This document shows, in pieces, positions 21,387 to 32,114 of a stretch of 64,000 bases of DNA. Position 1 is the first letter of the stretch. Every line of letters begins with the position of its first letter. Where the stretch lies: NCBI GenBank assembly GCA_027382625.1, contig JAJKFJ010022009.1:1-64000 (forward strand). The letters are read 5' to 3'. Origin of the DNA: Tetmemena sp. SeJ-2015 (taxonomy: Eukaryota > Ciliophora > Spirotrichea > Sporadotrichida > Oxytrichidae). The notes below the pieces were generated by a model. That model worked only from the letters and a program-made list of their open reading frames with translations. It made no database searches and was not told the origin of the DNA. Made by a program: the position numbers and the translations under genes.

Positions 21387-23673
21387 TCAGAACTTCTCAG
21401 CGAGCATGCACCTAGTCGAGCCACCTCCGACGTGCTCAATCATGTCGATGTTTGCAACGATGACTCTGTAGTTTTCTTGAAGCTCTTGGAATTTTTCTGG
21501 GTCGTAGGTCCTTCTAGCTCTGTCGGACTCATTCAAAACCAGCAATCCTTAAATGCTGATAGTAAAAGACATGATGATACAGTTCTGGCCATTCTTGTCG
21601 ACAAGGTTGAACATGTTGGCGCACATGCCCTCGACCTCAAGTCTATCGATCTCAAGAATTTGGTAGGGCTTGTTGTTGAGGGGAGGGTTGGAAAGCTCAA
21701 CGAGGACTCTCTTTCTCTCCTTCTTGTCCTTGATGGTGGTTACGCAAATAACTGCGTGCTCTGAGAGAAGAGTCATCATGCAGTCAGTGTGATAGATGAT
21801 GTTGCCTTTACGGTCATAAGACTTGAAGGTCACAGCTCTTCAATCAATAAGATCATTAGTGATATTGGTATTATTGTAGTAGTTGCTCTGTAGGGAACTA
21901 CTGAGATCTTGTTCCATTGCTCGATGAGGTCGTCGATGACTTCTGGGCAAGCTCTGGGGGAACTAAATTTGAATTAATGTGACTGTTAAATTTCTAATAG
22001 ATTCGAGTGGGAATCAATAAATCTTATAATTAGGGCCACTTGGATCTTTTAGGATCCGCACACTCGAGATCATTATCACTCATTCGCTAATAAGTTGTAA
22101 AACTAAAAAATAGTCAAAAATCTATTTGAGATCATTAATTGAGAGTCAATAATTAATTCCTATTGACTTATTTTAAGATTAGCAAAAAATATTATGAACA
22201 ATCTTGGCTAAAATTTCACAAAATAGTTCACAATAAACTATTTTCAAAGATGAAATAAATGCTTAGCGATAATTATATTTGATAGGATTCTGGCGGCGAT
22301 TAAATAAAGCGCAACTTACAGTGAGCAATATATCTTCTGGTTTCTATAGTCAAAGACCAGAGAGCCCTTGCCTTCAAGAGCCAGTCCTTTCTCCTCCCAA
22401 GCTGAGAGGTCGATGAAGTGCTTGTAGTTCTTGGATAGATCTGCTATGATCTCACAAATAACAGAGGATACTTATACATTGCATAATAATCTCTTGGTCT
22501 CTCTCGAGTTATCTAGACTGATGCTTCATGGGGTAGAGAATGAAGACTCCCTCGGGTATGTGGTCGTTTCTGTGGGTTGTGAACCAATCAGGGAAGATGG
22601 CATCGGGTGCCCTCGAGTCCTTCTTTGAAAACTCTACCACCTTGATGCCGCTAGACTGCAGAGTCTCCTTGAAGTTATTGAACTCCAGCTGAGCCTATTT
22701 CAAAACAGTTAGTTAACCAGAGAAGAGAAGATAATTGAGTTGGAATATATAAGTGTGTGAGAGTGAAGCGGCTGTTTGAATATAAGAAATGAGTCAGAAT
22801 AAGTGAGTGCATGAGTAAGGGGAGGTAGCTCATAGATAGTGAGTAAGTTAGTATCAGGATTCGATTGGAATCTTGCCACTAAGAGGTTGGCCTTTGTTAG
22901 CGAGCCTCTCCTCATCAAAATTATGGCTCTAATTTTAGTGAAAATGGATTAGAAAGTCCTATCCATATGGAAAAGTGATACCGAATAAATTCGGACATTG
23001 CGGCCAAAATAAAAGCAAGAATCCAAATTCAGCGGCTCCTCATTCAGTCTCCACTCACTTAGTGAGACCAGTTAATTCATAGAATAAAGAGGCATGGCAT
23101 AATTATGGAATAGGCGCTGAAAATGATATATATGCCCACACAGTACTTCAGTGGGAGAGCGATTGACTTAGAAGTCTGTGAGGATTTTATATATAGTCTC
23201 GAGATAGTTAAAACTCAGCCATTATTGACCAAACACCTCAGAGTCTTTTCGCACTTATTCAATTTCTCACTTTCTCACTTTTCAAATTTGCTTATCGATA
23301 AATACTTACCATCTCATTTAAATAAGCGAAGAAGAATTATAATGCACTTAAAAGGATTGTGAGAATCATTAGTACTTTGTCTTTTGAGTCCCGATGTCTT
23401 CATAAACTTGTTATCCTGATGGCAGTCCTCGTTTTCGTAGAAAATCTCAGGTCTGATGACTACCACCTCGTTTGTGAAGGTGGGAACTAAATTAATATTC
23501 CAAAATCAAAAGGAGATGATACTATTTTGAGGAAGCTAAGAGCTGGAGATCTTGTCGTGGCTTCTGTTAGCGGGCTGAGTGGCTCCGTCAGAGTGCGAGC
23601 CATCTTTAGTGCTGTCGACTGAGCGATCAGTATGTATGCTGCCGGCTGAAGAGTTTTTACTCAAACTCTGCAT
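21387..23673 (-). CDS. Amidinotransferase/arginine deiminase-like protein (FN0238/CtlX type)
   Basis: Guanidine-modifying fold of the DDAH/arginine-deiminase superfamily. ATG 23673, TGA 21387-21389. The N-terminus is a Ser-rich leader (MQSLSKNSSAGS). Family features follow: TNEVVVIRPE, the acidic DAIFPDWFTTHRND substrate loop, GVFILYPMK, GSLVFDYRNQKIYCSLSPRAC, the catalytic-His region IYHTDCMMTLL, and the C-terminal MIEHVGGGSTRCMLAEKF holding the catalytic Cys. Interruptions that restore the frame when removed: pointer TTCC (about 23490-23540), pointer AG (22697-23408, 712 bp), GAGAT (22454-22493) and AGAGC (21840-21889). A GT-AG intron is at 21963-22319. The family is mainly bacterial, so lateral origin is possible. 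The gene is nested inside the carrier gene's 13 kb gap. Confidence 0.85.
21840..21889. other. IES in amidinotransferase gene, pointer AGAGC
   Basis: Copies of AGAGC (plus strand GCTCT at 21835-21839 and 21885-21889) flank 45 bp with no GT/AG ends on the coding strand. Removal joins VVPYRA to VTFKSYD in frame. Confidence 0.85.
22454..22493. other. IES in amidinotransferase gene, pointer GAGAT
   Basis: Plus-strand ATCTC at 22449-22453 and 22489-22493. The insert introduces TGA in frame; removal gives ERDQEIIADLSKNYKHF, which matches the family. Confidence 0.85.
22697..23408. other. 712 bp insert in amidinotransferase gene, 2 bp pointer AG
   Basis: Joining CHQDNK to AQLEFNNFKE in frame needs removal from 23408 to 22697, with only AG shared at the edges. 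A GT-AG intron with the same ends would shift the frame by one. The insert contains unrelated AT-rich DNA and no convincing gene. Confidence 0.6.
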
Positions 23674-24346
23674 CTTTGCATCATTAGGCTAACTGCCTAG
23701 CTCGAATGATATACATCCTCAAATATATTTCTCTATAGTGAGTATTTGTAATGAGCTGTTGCTGTTGTCAATGGTTTCCATGTGTAGGGGGTTTGAATCA
23801 GGCGGTGGTTGAAACAGTTAAATCTTGTAGATAGTATGATCTAGAAAAGTTTGAATTCCTCTACAAATAAAAATGGCCATATATTTAAAAGATCGTGATC
23901 CTCTAGGGGTTTGTTGTGTATATAGGAGTATATTAATTATTATTAGTCAACAACCATAAATAACAATAATATTCCTCTTCATTTCTTCATCATTATATTT
24001 ATGATTATTAGTGTTTGAGATTCTAAATATTTAAGGGAGAGAGTGAGTGCGGCTGTCCTAGTAAATATATTAAATATATTTTTATGTTCATAAACACAGT
24101 CTCTCAACAATCAATAACTTGCCTCATTATTAAATTCACATTTAAAATAAAAATCATCTCACAAAGAGTAAGTTAATTAGAGAAGTACTGCTGCTGCTAT
24201 TATATGTGTGTCACCACCTTTGTTCTTAAACTTCTACTTTTCTCTAAATGAATTGACTTCCCTATATTTTTCTCTTCCATCCTTCTATTCAGTCTCTCAT
24301 ACAAAATAGCATTAACTTTTTGATGATCATACTTTTATTTTATGTG
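23674..24346. other. AT-rich non-coding stretch
   Basis: Between the start of the amidinotransferase gene and the second half of the carrier gene. It holds AT-rich sequence with no coding frame that I trust. Confidence 0.5.
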
Positions 24347-25082
24347 AGAGAAGAGATGAGGAGGGTTTATGAAAGAGATGGAATGAATGGGTTCACGAGA
24401 GGGTGGGCAAGTATTGTAATTAGAGATGGGCCAGGCCTAGCCATATACTTCACTGTCTTTGAGATCTACAAGCGATGGCTCTCTGTCCCTCAAAGAGAAG
24501 CTGCAATCAACCAAAGAAAGCAACGTCAATAAGGAAATTAATTATCAACATCATTATCATATGTGTATGAAAGGGTAATTTTGAAATAGCGTGGGTGATT
24601 ATGCAGACTTGCTTTTGAGGAAATTTATAGCGGGTGGGTTTGCAGGTGCCACCAACTGGACTTTGATGTATCCAGTAGACGTCGTTAAGAGTAGGATGCA
24701 GGTGCATGATGGGCAAGGTAGGGAAAGACTCAAGTTCTCTGAAACAGTCCTCAAGATTTATAGAGAGAAAGGAATTTCTCAGTTCTATAGTCATTAATTT
24801 GAATTACATGTGATGTTTTACTTTTATAGAGGTGTGCATATATAAACCTTCAGAGCTTTTCCAACATGCGCATCTAGCTTAGTCACATTTGAAACTGTTA
24901 AGGGATTCCTTACCTCTATTCAAGAATTTTTAAGATAAGCGTATTCTTAGGAAATTCGTTTAAATGTTATCTCACAATAACTATTCGAGACAAGAGTGAT
25001 TCAAATCAAAGAGATCTTTAAGATTTAAAACGGCAGTGTAATCTTCAAGAATTAAATTGTAAATAGAAGCAAAGAAGATTGA
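24347..25082 (+). CDS. Mitochondrial carrier family protein, 3' half (split gene)
   Basis: Continues the carrier gene from the AGAGAAGAG pointer: the end of repeat 2 (MRRVYERDGMNGFTRGWAS, IVIRDGPGLAIYFTVFEIYK), then repeat 3 with FIAGGFAGATNWTLMYPVDV and the VKSRMQV signature. An IES with pointer TATAG (24791-24829) splits the codons for FYRGVHIQTFRAFPT. A small insert at about 24563-24590 joins the two repeats; either a 25 bp GT-AG intron or a 28 bp IES with pointer GTG keeps the frame. The carrier fold is complete by about 24940. With TGA as sole stop the frame runs to 25080-25082, longer than usual for the family, so the true end may be earlier after another excision. Confidence 0.85.
24791..24829. 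other. IES in carrier gene, pointer TATAG
   Basis: TATAG at 24786-24790 and 24825-24829. The insert starts TCATTA, so it is not a GT-AG intron. Removal gives SQFYRGVHIQ in frame. Confidence 0.85.
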
Positions 25083-25318
25083 CTTTAGAATATATTCCTT
25101 CTATAAAATTTCATTACTAAAGAATATTAAATGACAGTGGCAGAGTGTCAAATTTATTATATAATTTCTCCATCAAATAAACTTGTGACAGACTTCATCT
25201 GAATATTTAGATGCACAGAAGAGCATCTTATATTCTGCATGAGTCCTCATTAGAATATAATAATTCAAACTTAACTAATCCAATAATATCTTATCTAAGA
25301 TCAAACATCCATCTCAAC

Positions 25319-26203
25319 ATGCAAAACACTTTAATGAGCTACCCCATGTTCCAACAGCAGCAACAGCAATAGAACCCATCTCAAATGGCTCCAGTCAATC
25401 AGAATAGACCCATGATGCCCATGAACCCCATGCAGATGATGATGCAAGGCACCGGAATGGTTCCTCAACAAGCACCTCAGTAAAACCCTCAGTGGTAGAT
25501 GATGCAGCAGTTCTTCTCAATGATGGGCAATATGATGGGTCAGTTTCAACACATGTAACAGACTTAAATGCAGCAGAATCAGTAGAAACAAGTCGTTCAA
25601 CAACAGCAGCAATAATATCAGCCTCAGAATTAACAGTAGCAGTTGCAGAACATTAAGCAAGAAAACAAAGAGAGCAAGGTTTCTAAGAAGACTGCTGAAG
25701 AAGAGCAAGTGTCTTCACAGAAGGAGGAGAAGCATCATTCTAATGTCAAAAAGCCAAAGAACGCATTCATCATGTTCAGATCTCAATATATGAAAGACCA
25801 CCCTGATCAGCTAGTGGGCAAAGGACCTCATGAATCAATGATCATGATCGCATCTAAGTGGAGGGAAACTACCGAAGAATGCAAGAAGGAGTTCGAAATG
25901 CTAGCTCAAGAAGATAAAAGCCGCTACTTGAGAGAGCTTGATGAAGAGAAGAAAACTGGTCCTATTGGAGAAGCACCTAAGAAGTGCAAGAAGAAGAAGG
26001 TGTCAGATCCTTCAAAGAAAGGCAAACTGACAAGCTTCTTGATTTATCATAAGGAGAGATATAGAAGCCTCAAAGAGCAGCACCCTGAAAAGTCAGTCAT
26101 AGAAATCTCCAAGTTAAGTGGTGCTGAATGGAAACTCCTCTCTGATGAACAAAAGGAGCACTATAAGGCACTCAGCAAGATTCAACCCGATCCTCAAGAA
26201 TGA
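25319..26203 (+). CDS. HMG-box protein with two HMG domains (paralogue B)
   Basis: A single uninterrupted frame from ATG 25319 to TGA 26201-26203, 294 residues. Residues 1-110 are Met/Gln/Asn/Pro-rich, and a charged linker follows. HMG box 1 is at residues ~142-210 (KKPKNAFIMFRSQYMKDHP ... KEFEMLAQEDKSRYLREL). After a Lys-rich bridge (KKCKKKKVSDPSKKGK) comes HMG box 2 at ~235-295 (LTSFLIYHKERYRSLKEQHP ... LSDEQKEHYKALSK), which ends close to the C-terminus. It likely bends DNA in chromatin. Unlike paralogue A it has no C-terminal Gln-rich tail and no frame breaks. It sits just after the 3' half of the carrier gene. Confidence 0.9.
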
Positions 26204-26604
26204 TAACTCTAATGAAAGAACACTATTTATTTATTCTCTTTAATTATCTCTTAACAGTCTTAAATTTCAATACATTCTCTTCTTCATATTATTTTATGTC
26301 AAGGTTTTAAGAATTAAATGATGATTATGATTATAAAGTTGGTTTATCCTCGGCTAAGTAGTATTGATATTAATGAGCTTCATTTTAATAAGCTGATTGA
26401 GAGTGGTGGTCTCAGCGCATGCGTAATCACTTTAGATCCACCTCACACATATTTGCTTATTATATGTTTACAATTTCTGGAAATCGTCTAAAGAACCTTC
26501 TCTTCTCTTGATATTCTAGTTTGAGGTTATCCTCATGCTCATAGAATGGATTATTATACTTATTATGGGGAGGGATTCTAAGAATCTCATCCTCTCGTCT
26601 CTGC
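26204..26604. other. Intergenic region between convergent genes
   Basis: AT-rich 3' flanks of the HMG gene and the aminotransferase gene. No gene is seen. Confidence 0.5.
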
Positions 26605-28042
26605 TCAAATGCTGGAGAAGCGCTTGACCAACTTCTCATCAGTGAAGGTCTCAGGTGTCTTGCAGATAGCTAAGCGTACGAAGTTGGTTAGCTTGTGCTC
26701 ACTCTCTTCAAGGCAGAAGGAACTCAAAGGCATTAAGGCGATGCCTTTCTCAATTGCCAGCCATCTGCAGAAGGCGTAGTCCAAATGCACCTTATCTTGG
26801 AACTTTCTTTGAATGACAAGAGTATTTTAGTCATCTTCATAGTTTCCGGGCTTTAAGTAGCGGTCAGGAATCAGATGAGCGTTAGACTCAATATCGATAG
26901 CCATGAAATAGCCGCTCTCACACTTAGTAGGCTTGAATTTAATGCCCGAGGATTTCTTTACTAGCAACTCTGCTTTGTCTCTTGCTATCTGAAAGTTGTT
27001 CTTCACATACTCGAAGTAGCTAGGGTATCAATAAAATGAGCATGATTCCCAATTAAGTAGGGTGACCCTGGAAGGGCTGAGTAGCTTAATCGAGGGACTT
27101 TGCGATTGCGATTTGACCAGGGACGTTATTGTTGAAGACCGAGGCCTCATGGACAAGACTTGTCTGTTTTATCAAATCCTGAGGTCCTATAGCCCAGCCA
27201 ACCTTCCAGCCAGTGCAGTTCATCATCTTTCCTGCAGAGAAGATAGTGATGGTGCGCTTGAAGTTATCAGCTATGTTAGCGAAGAGGTGGTAGGGCTTGT
27301 TGTCGTAGGGGAGGAAGTAGTAGACGTCATCGGATATCACAACAAGTTGGGGGTGCTTCTGTACGATTTCTGTCAACCTCAACAGCTCCTCGTATGTGAA
27401 CAACTTGCCAGTAGGATTGTGAGGATTGGTTATCATGAGCACCTTTGTTTTGGGAGTTATCTGCTTCTCGAGGGCATCGAGGTCGTAACCCCAGTTGCCT
27501 TGCTTGTCTAGAAGGAAGGGTGCTGTCTTGATCTTAGCTCCTCCAAACTCGATGCTGCTCACATAGCTTGTATAGTAGGGCTCGAACATGATAATTTATC
27601 TAATTGATTATTGAATACTTGCTGATAACCTCATCTCCCTATTCAACCAAATTATGAACTGCACAGAAAATGGCTTCGCTTGCTCCGTTGGTCACTAGGA
27701 TTTCCCTATTAGCATCTATCGCTCTTCCGTTGAGGCCCTGCTTGAAGGTGGGTGAGAAGAACTCTGATAGCTTCTCCCTTAGAAGTGGATGTCCCTGGAA
27801 CAGGGTATACTGATTGAAACCTTCTCTGCTGGCCTTGTACAAATTCTCAATTAGGAACTGCGGTGCATCCAATCCAGGTGTGCCATGGCACAAGTTATAT
27901 ACAACTCTAAAATGTGTGTGCGTTAATATCTTTCTGCATTAAAGTTGACTGAGCCGTACTTCTGTGAGAGCTGGGTGAATTCAGCCCATATATGGAGTTG
28001 ATCTCTGGCTTTCTTAGGGAATGTTCTTGCAAGGTTTTACAT
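26605..28042 (-). CDS. PLP-dependent class I/II aminotransferase (kynurenine/glutamine transaminase K-like)
   Basis: ATG 28042, TGA 26605-26607. Visible: VNLCHGTPGLDAPQF near the N-terminus, NQYTLFQGHPLLREKL, the PLP-ring loop LVTNGASEAIF, MITNPHNPTGKLFT, the Asp/Tyr pair SDDVYYFLPY and the PLP lysine in FSAGKMMNCTGWKVGW. The C-terminal small domain includes GYFMAIDIESN and FVRLAICKTPETF with the substrate Arg. It matches fold-type I aminotransferases of the kynurenine aminotransferase group; the exact substrate is not decidable. Three inserts with pointers AACTT, TTATCA and ACCCTA interrupt it; each removal restores family sequence. All three lack GT/AG ends. Confidence 0.9.
27027..27063. 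other. IES in aminotransferase gene, pointer ACCCTA
   Basis: Plus-strand TAGGGT at 27021-27026 and 27058-27063. Removal gives QPFQGHPSYFEYVKNNF. Confidence 0.85.
27595..27628. other. IES in aminotransferase gene, pointer TTATCA
   Basis: Plus-strand TGATAA at 27589-27594 and 27623-27628. Removal joins GDEVI to MFEPYYTSY in frame. Confidence 0.85.
27897..27946. other. IES in aminotransferase gene, pointer AACTT
   Basis: Plus-strand AAGTT at 27892-27896 and 27942-27946. Removal gives KYGSVNLCHGTPGLDAPQ. Confidence 0.85.
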
Positions 28043-28464
28043 TATACTATCTCTCTCTCTTTTTCAAGTTAATGGTTTCTGTTTTCTTGTGCAGAAGAAA
28101 TCTTGCTGTTTGATTATATAAATAATTTAAATCTACAAAGATTTGCCCTCCTTTAATACCAACTCCATCCAGTTATAATACAATTACTGTAAGAGTCACT
28201 CACCCGCCCGATATAATATTATGCATTATTACGAATAAGTAACAAGTTAAGAGGAGAAGACTATCTTAAATTACGATTCTTAAGATAAATTAAATTGTGA
28301 CTGGATGATGACTGACTAAATTTAATTATTAAAGATGATGATTATAATATTGAAGAGAGAGTTCACAAATGATAAAAGAATTAAGGTCTAAAAAATATTC
28401 CCATGCCGATATGGATAAGAATTTATCAAACTCTTATAAATATGTGCGTCTCTAAGTTTGTGTA
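28043..28464. other. Intergenic AT-rich region
   Basis: No coding frame recognised between the aminotransferase start and the small membrane protein gene. Confidence 0.5.
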
Positions 28465-28641
28465 TCAAGGGTTCTAAAAGAATTGCTTAGACTTGATGAG
28501 GAAGACTAGCTGCCTCTGCTGCTTGAACTCCTTTTGGATTTAGTCCTGCTCTCTCTTGAACCACTGGTGCATGCTAGAATATATAGGCACCGAGGTAAGT
28601 CCTGCGCCCACTCCCAGCCAAAATACTTGCTACAAAACCAT
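28465..28641 (-). CDS. 58-residue single-span membrane protein
   Basis: ATG 28641 to TGA 28465-28467 with four TAA/TAG codons read as Gln. A hydrophobic N-terminal segment (VFWLGVGAGLTSVPIYSS) is followed by a strongly charged, Gln-rich helix (HQWFKREQDQIQKEFKQQRQ). This one-span plus amphipathic-helix layout is typical of small subunits of mitochondrial or ER membrane complexes. No family is recognised. The GC content is higher than the flanks, which supports coding, and it is short enough to be a complete single-segment gene. Confidence 0.5.
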
Positions 28642-29118
28642 GTTTTTATTCTCAATTATTATTTATCTAAACTCTAATTCGCAACCTTATAATAATCATT
28701 TAAGAAAAATAATTATCGCAAACCCCGATCCCGTTTTTAAATCCACTGTTTATGATAACGCTTATTTGCTATGTTTTTAGTGGCAATAATAATTCTAATA
28801 CAATTATATAAATTCACTTGTTCGTGTGTAATGAAGTAAATTTGCAACTAATTAAAAGTTTAAGCCAGTGGGGTTCTACTCCAGAACAGAGAGATACCCA
28901 AGCGTTCATTTTTTGGGCTCTTTGGCAGGAAGGGAATTCAAAATTCTTAATTCCAGCCCTTTATCCACGAGAGACTCTCGCAGTTCCAAGTTACAAGTCC
29001 TCTCTAAAACAAAAAGCAAATAACTCTCCCTAAGTCAGATGAACTTTATAATAACAAATTTAGTATTATTATTCTATTGTTTGAAAGGAATAGTAAGGCA
29101 GAGGTAGCAGCATCTGTG
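28642..29118. other. Non-coding or 5' region
   Basis: Between the divergent starts of the small membrane protein and the next plus-strand gene. The part at 28860-29035 is less AT-rich and could hold an upstream segment of the following gene, but I find no join that keeps frame. Confidence 0.35.
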
Positions 29119-30263
29119 ATGGAAGATAAGCAGATGGGTTATAATCAAAGGATACACCTACGGTCTTCAAAGCCAGATGATCTGCTGTCATTCGATGGGA
29201 AATTCCACTACTTCCAGGCCGCTCCACCCGAGTCCAACTCTTTCTTTATCCATAATGTAAACTACAAACTCAAGCTATACTCGCCCTATGGCAGTCATCT
29301 CATGTTCAATACAAGACTTAGAGAAGTGTCACTGAAACAGGAGCAAGACTTCTTTGCCACCTTCTATGATAAACTAGTAGACGCACTTGCAGACCCTGCA
29401 TTACCCTTATCCAAGAGCTTGTTTGAACAGCACATGACAGCGGATTTAAGAAATAAAGTCAATAATTTGAGGAACAAGATCATGAACGACCCCTCCTTGA
29501 AGTTTCTTACTATTGGGAAAGAGAAGCAGAGTAATTACCACTCAGGCAAGTTCAAAAATATAGAGCACTCTCACAAGGATGAGAAGACTTCGTTCTTGAT
29601 AATTGGCTTTACAGATGTCAGAGGGCTCTCCCAACACATGCCTAAGTAAATGGTAGTCTATGATATTCAAGATGATTAGTTCATTATTTCATTCATCTTC
29701 ATTTTGAATTGTCTTATGAGGAGAACAAGAAGATTCCCTCCTTGATCACAAGTAATTCCATTGCAGCGAGTAGAGTCAGAGGAGTGAGGGAAGTGAAATT
29801 ATTTGACTAGGAGCGTCGGCAAGCAAATTTAAAGCTTTCCAAGCAAATGATCCTTCGTTTCGATGTGGGCTACTGGACTAAGAAAAAATTTGTGGTACTA
29901 GACGCTTTCGACCGACCCGTTTGCTATATCAATAAACTTAGAGATGCTTTGAGAGCCAAGGGTAGATTTAATGACATAGAGGCCTTAAACATCAGGGGCT
30001 AGTAAAAGCCAAAGCTCCCTCAGGTAGAGGGAGTAGAGTCACTGGAGGATTATGAAAAGAATTTGAAGAATTAATATGAAGCTCACTGGCTCAGATTCGA
30101 AAGAGATATCGGAGAGAGGAGGAAGGAAGATAACTATCTGGGGCATGAGAAATACAAACTCACTGATATAGATTTCATGATGCAGGGCAACTGCTTCTTC
30201 CACAGAGTTGAGGCTGGAAAGAAATACATCGACTTCACCAAATTCGAATAGAATAATCTCTGA
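29119..30263 (+). CDS. Unrecognised protein, ~377 residues
   Basis: The first convincing ATG is 29119 (MEDKQMGYNQRIHLRSSKP); TGA is at 30261-30263. Coding is continuous except at 29674-29695. There TTCATT occurs at 29681-29686 and 29689-29694, and deleting 8 bp restores frame (DDQFIHLHFELSYEENKK). The protein is soluble and charged, with no signal peptide or membrane span. Segments include FFIHNVNYKLKLYSPYGSHL, TSFLIIGFTDVRGLSQHMP, LRFDVGYWTKKKFVVLDAFD and MQGNCFFHRVEAGKKYIDF. I recognise no domain. An earlier start at 29077 would need a non-ATG codon. Confidence 0.7.
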
Positions 30264-30463
30264 AGAGGAGATGTTCTACTGTTTAGAGATGAGAGAAATC
30301 TATTCTTCCAGTAAGAATAGTAGAGGTCTTAATTTATTTAAATTAGCTAATTAAGGATGATATTTTGCAGTTTAAACATTGATATCAAATATTTATGAGT
30401 TAATTAGAAAGGCAAACTACAATTTGGACTTTAAATTAATTGATTCTTTCACTTTGAGTTTAG

Positions 30464-32114
30464 ATGCCACGATTCAACCAGAAGTATGCTGATGATGATG
30501 AAGACTTTGAGATGATAGACACCTCTCTGTCAAGAAATGCAGCTCCTGCCACCTCGACCAAAAGCACACACCCTCTTATGAGAGCGAGTACTACTGCTCA
30601 AGCTTCTTTTAAGCAAGCGCTGAACTAATCCTTTGAGGACACTGAGATGATTGATACTTCCACAAACTAATTTGCGCAAAGGAAATCGACTTCAGAAAGG
30701 GGATTAAGATGAGACTCTTGACGAAAGAGACTTTGATCCATCTGAGATCCCTCCAGAAGTTCTTGAGAGATACTTTGGGCCGCAGAACTTATTTGAAATG
30801 TGATTTTTCTTTATGGCTATAATTCTTTATATCTATTTGGGTTGTGCATAGGCAAGACTGAATAAAACCTGCTGATTGAGCTCAACAGAATCTTCAAGGA
30901 GACTTACTTCTCTCTCTTCCATGATAATAATCTTGCCAGACTCACCTCTGGAGGGTCTGAAAAAGAAAGCAGCAGTGACTCTAGCTTATTATAACTCATT
31001 CATATTCCCTTTCCCTTTTTCATTAGCTCTTTCCCTACTTGTTTTTTGAAAGTGCCTCTGATTGAAGAACTCCTGCGAGCTTTTGAAGACCAGCTATCTA
31101 GATTCAACTTCGATCGAGTGGCTGACTTTGAGTCCTATGTGGATACCATAGTGTAGCTTTCACTCCAGTTTCTGCAGTCATGCAACCTCGAAAAGAAGAG
31201 AGCTTTGGATAGATTGAAAGCCAAAGTCAGATTGAGATACCTCGAGACACTTGAAGGGTGCTTCCAAAGGATGAGCAAAGAGCAACAGATCGCTTTCTTC
31301 GTTCTGAATCAAGATACTACAGAGCAAGCTACTGAGAGAGTAAAAGCATTTTCAAGTTGTCCATTTTCAAGCTGATTAAATGAGGTTTAGTGGTCTTTGA
31401 CTTTACACAGTTGAGCAGGTCTTCTCTTCGCGAGTGTGTTTTGAAGATCTCAAAGATCTCTGACTAGTACTTTGAGGCAGACTGCTTGAACACTCTCATC
31501 GATGACCTGTGTCAAGACTTCAAGACTGCCTTCAACTCCTGCATAGAGTCTCTATCAGAGTACCTAGATCTCCTGCCAGAAGCAGCCATCACTCCTCTCA
31601 CTCAGCTACATGAGTACATAGAAGAGTTCTCTTATGTGAAGTATGAGTAATAGCAGACTTAGAAAAACTACCTAGCCATGGATGGTGTGAAAGTTGTGTC
31701 TAGGGCACCTGTATCAGCTTTCTACGAGCTGCCCTCACTTGAGCACTTCATATCTTTGATAAACAGCTTCTATCAAGTTCTCTACAAAAGGATGCACACT
31801 GCTTTGACTTTCCTCTCTCACACCATGGTCAAGATGAAAAGATGCTTGCTTGAGCAGGGAGTGAGATCTATACTTGAGGATGTGGAGAGACTCCCCTCCG
31901 AGATAGGGATGCTTCATGTCAGCTCATCAAAAACTCATCGAGAAGGCTCTTGTGGAAAAATGGTGTATCACTTAACAGAAATTATTTTGTGATGGAATCT
32001 GAGTTTATAGACTTCAAGTAGTTCGACATAGACTTTTTGCTTGAGAAGGAGCGAGAGATGGTGAAGACTCTTCATTAAAGAGACTCAATTTGGTTCCAGC
32101 ACATGAGAGACTGA
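30464..32114 (+). CDS. Unrecognised helical protein
   Basis: ATG 30464, TGA 32112-32114. The N-terminal ~85 residues carry a repeated acidic motif (DDDEDFEMIDTSLS and SFEDTEMIDTSTN). Helical sequence follows, with DPSEIPPEVLERYFGP, IELNRIFKETYFSLFHD, LIEELLRAFEDQLSRFNFDR and EHFISLINSFYQVLYKR. An insert at about 30802-30852 with pointer TGTG restores frame (FEMCIGKTEQNLLIEL). Other frame changes near 30708 (GGGG run), 31371-31405 and 31915 are unresolved. Codons starting CTC/CTT and GAG dominate. The neighbouring gene downstream has a similar style; the two may be parts of one gene, but an ATG follows a gap of ~180 bp, so I list them separately. Confidence 0.5.

Larger units (their letters stand above)
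11228..24346. other. 13.1 kb segment separating the two halves of the carrier gene
   Basis: Bounded by the two AGAGAAGAG pointers, this segment behaves as one IES with respect to the carrier gene, yet contains five aldo/keto reductase genes, relic fragments and an amidinotransferase gene. To make the carrier gene contiguous the whole block must be removed or looped out, while the nested genes must still be retained for their own chromosomes. The split and the in-frame join are seen directly; the processing is inferred from what is known of spirotrich germline genomes. Confidence 0.8.

Noticed and set aside
24791..24829. Reading the short inserts as ordinary introns
   Set aside because: Most lack GT at the 5' end and have flanking direct repeats; treating them as GT-AG introns shifts the frame. 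Real GT-AG introns do occur (e.g. 21963-22319) and were kept as such.
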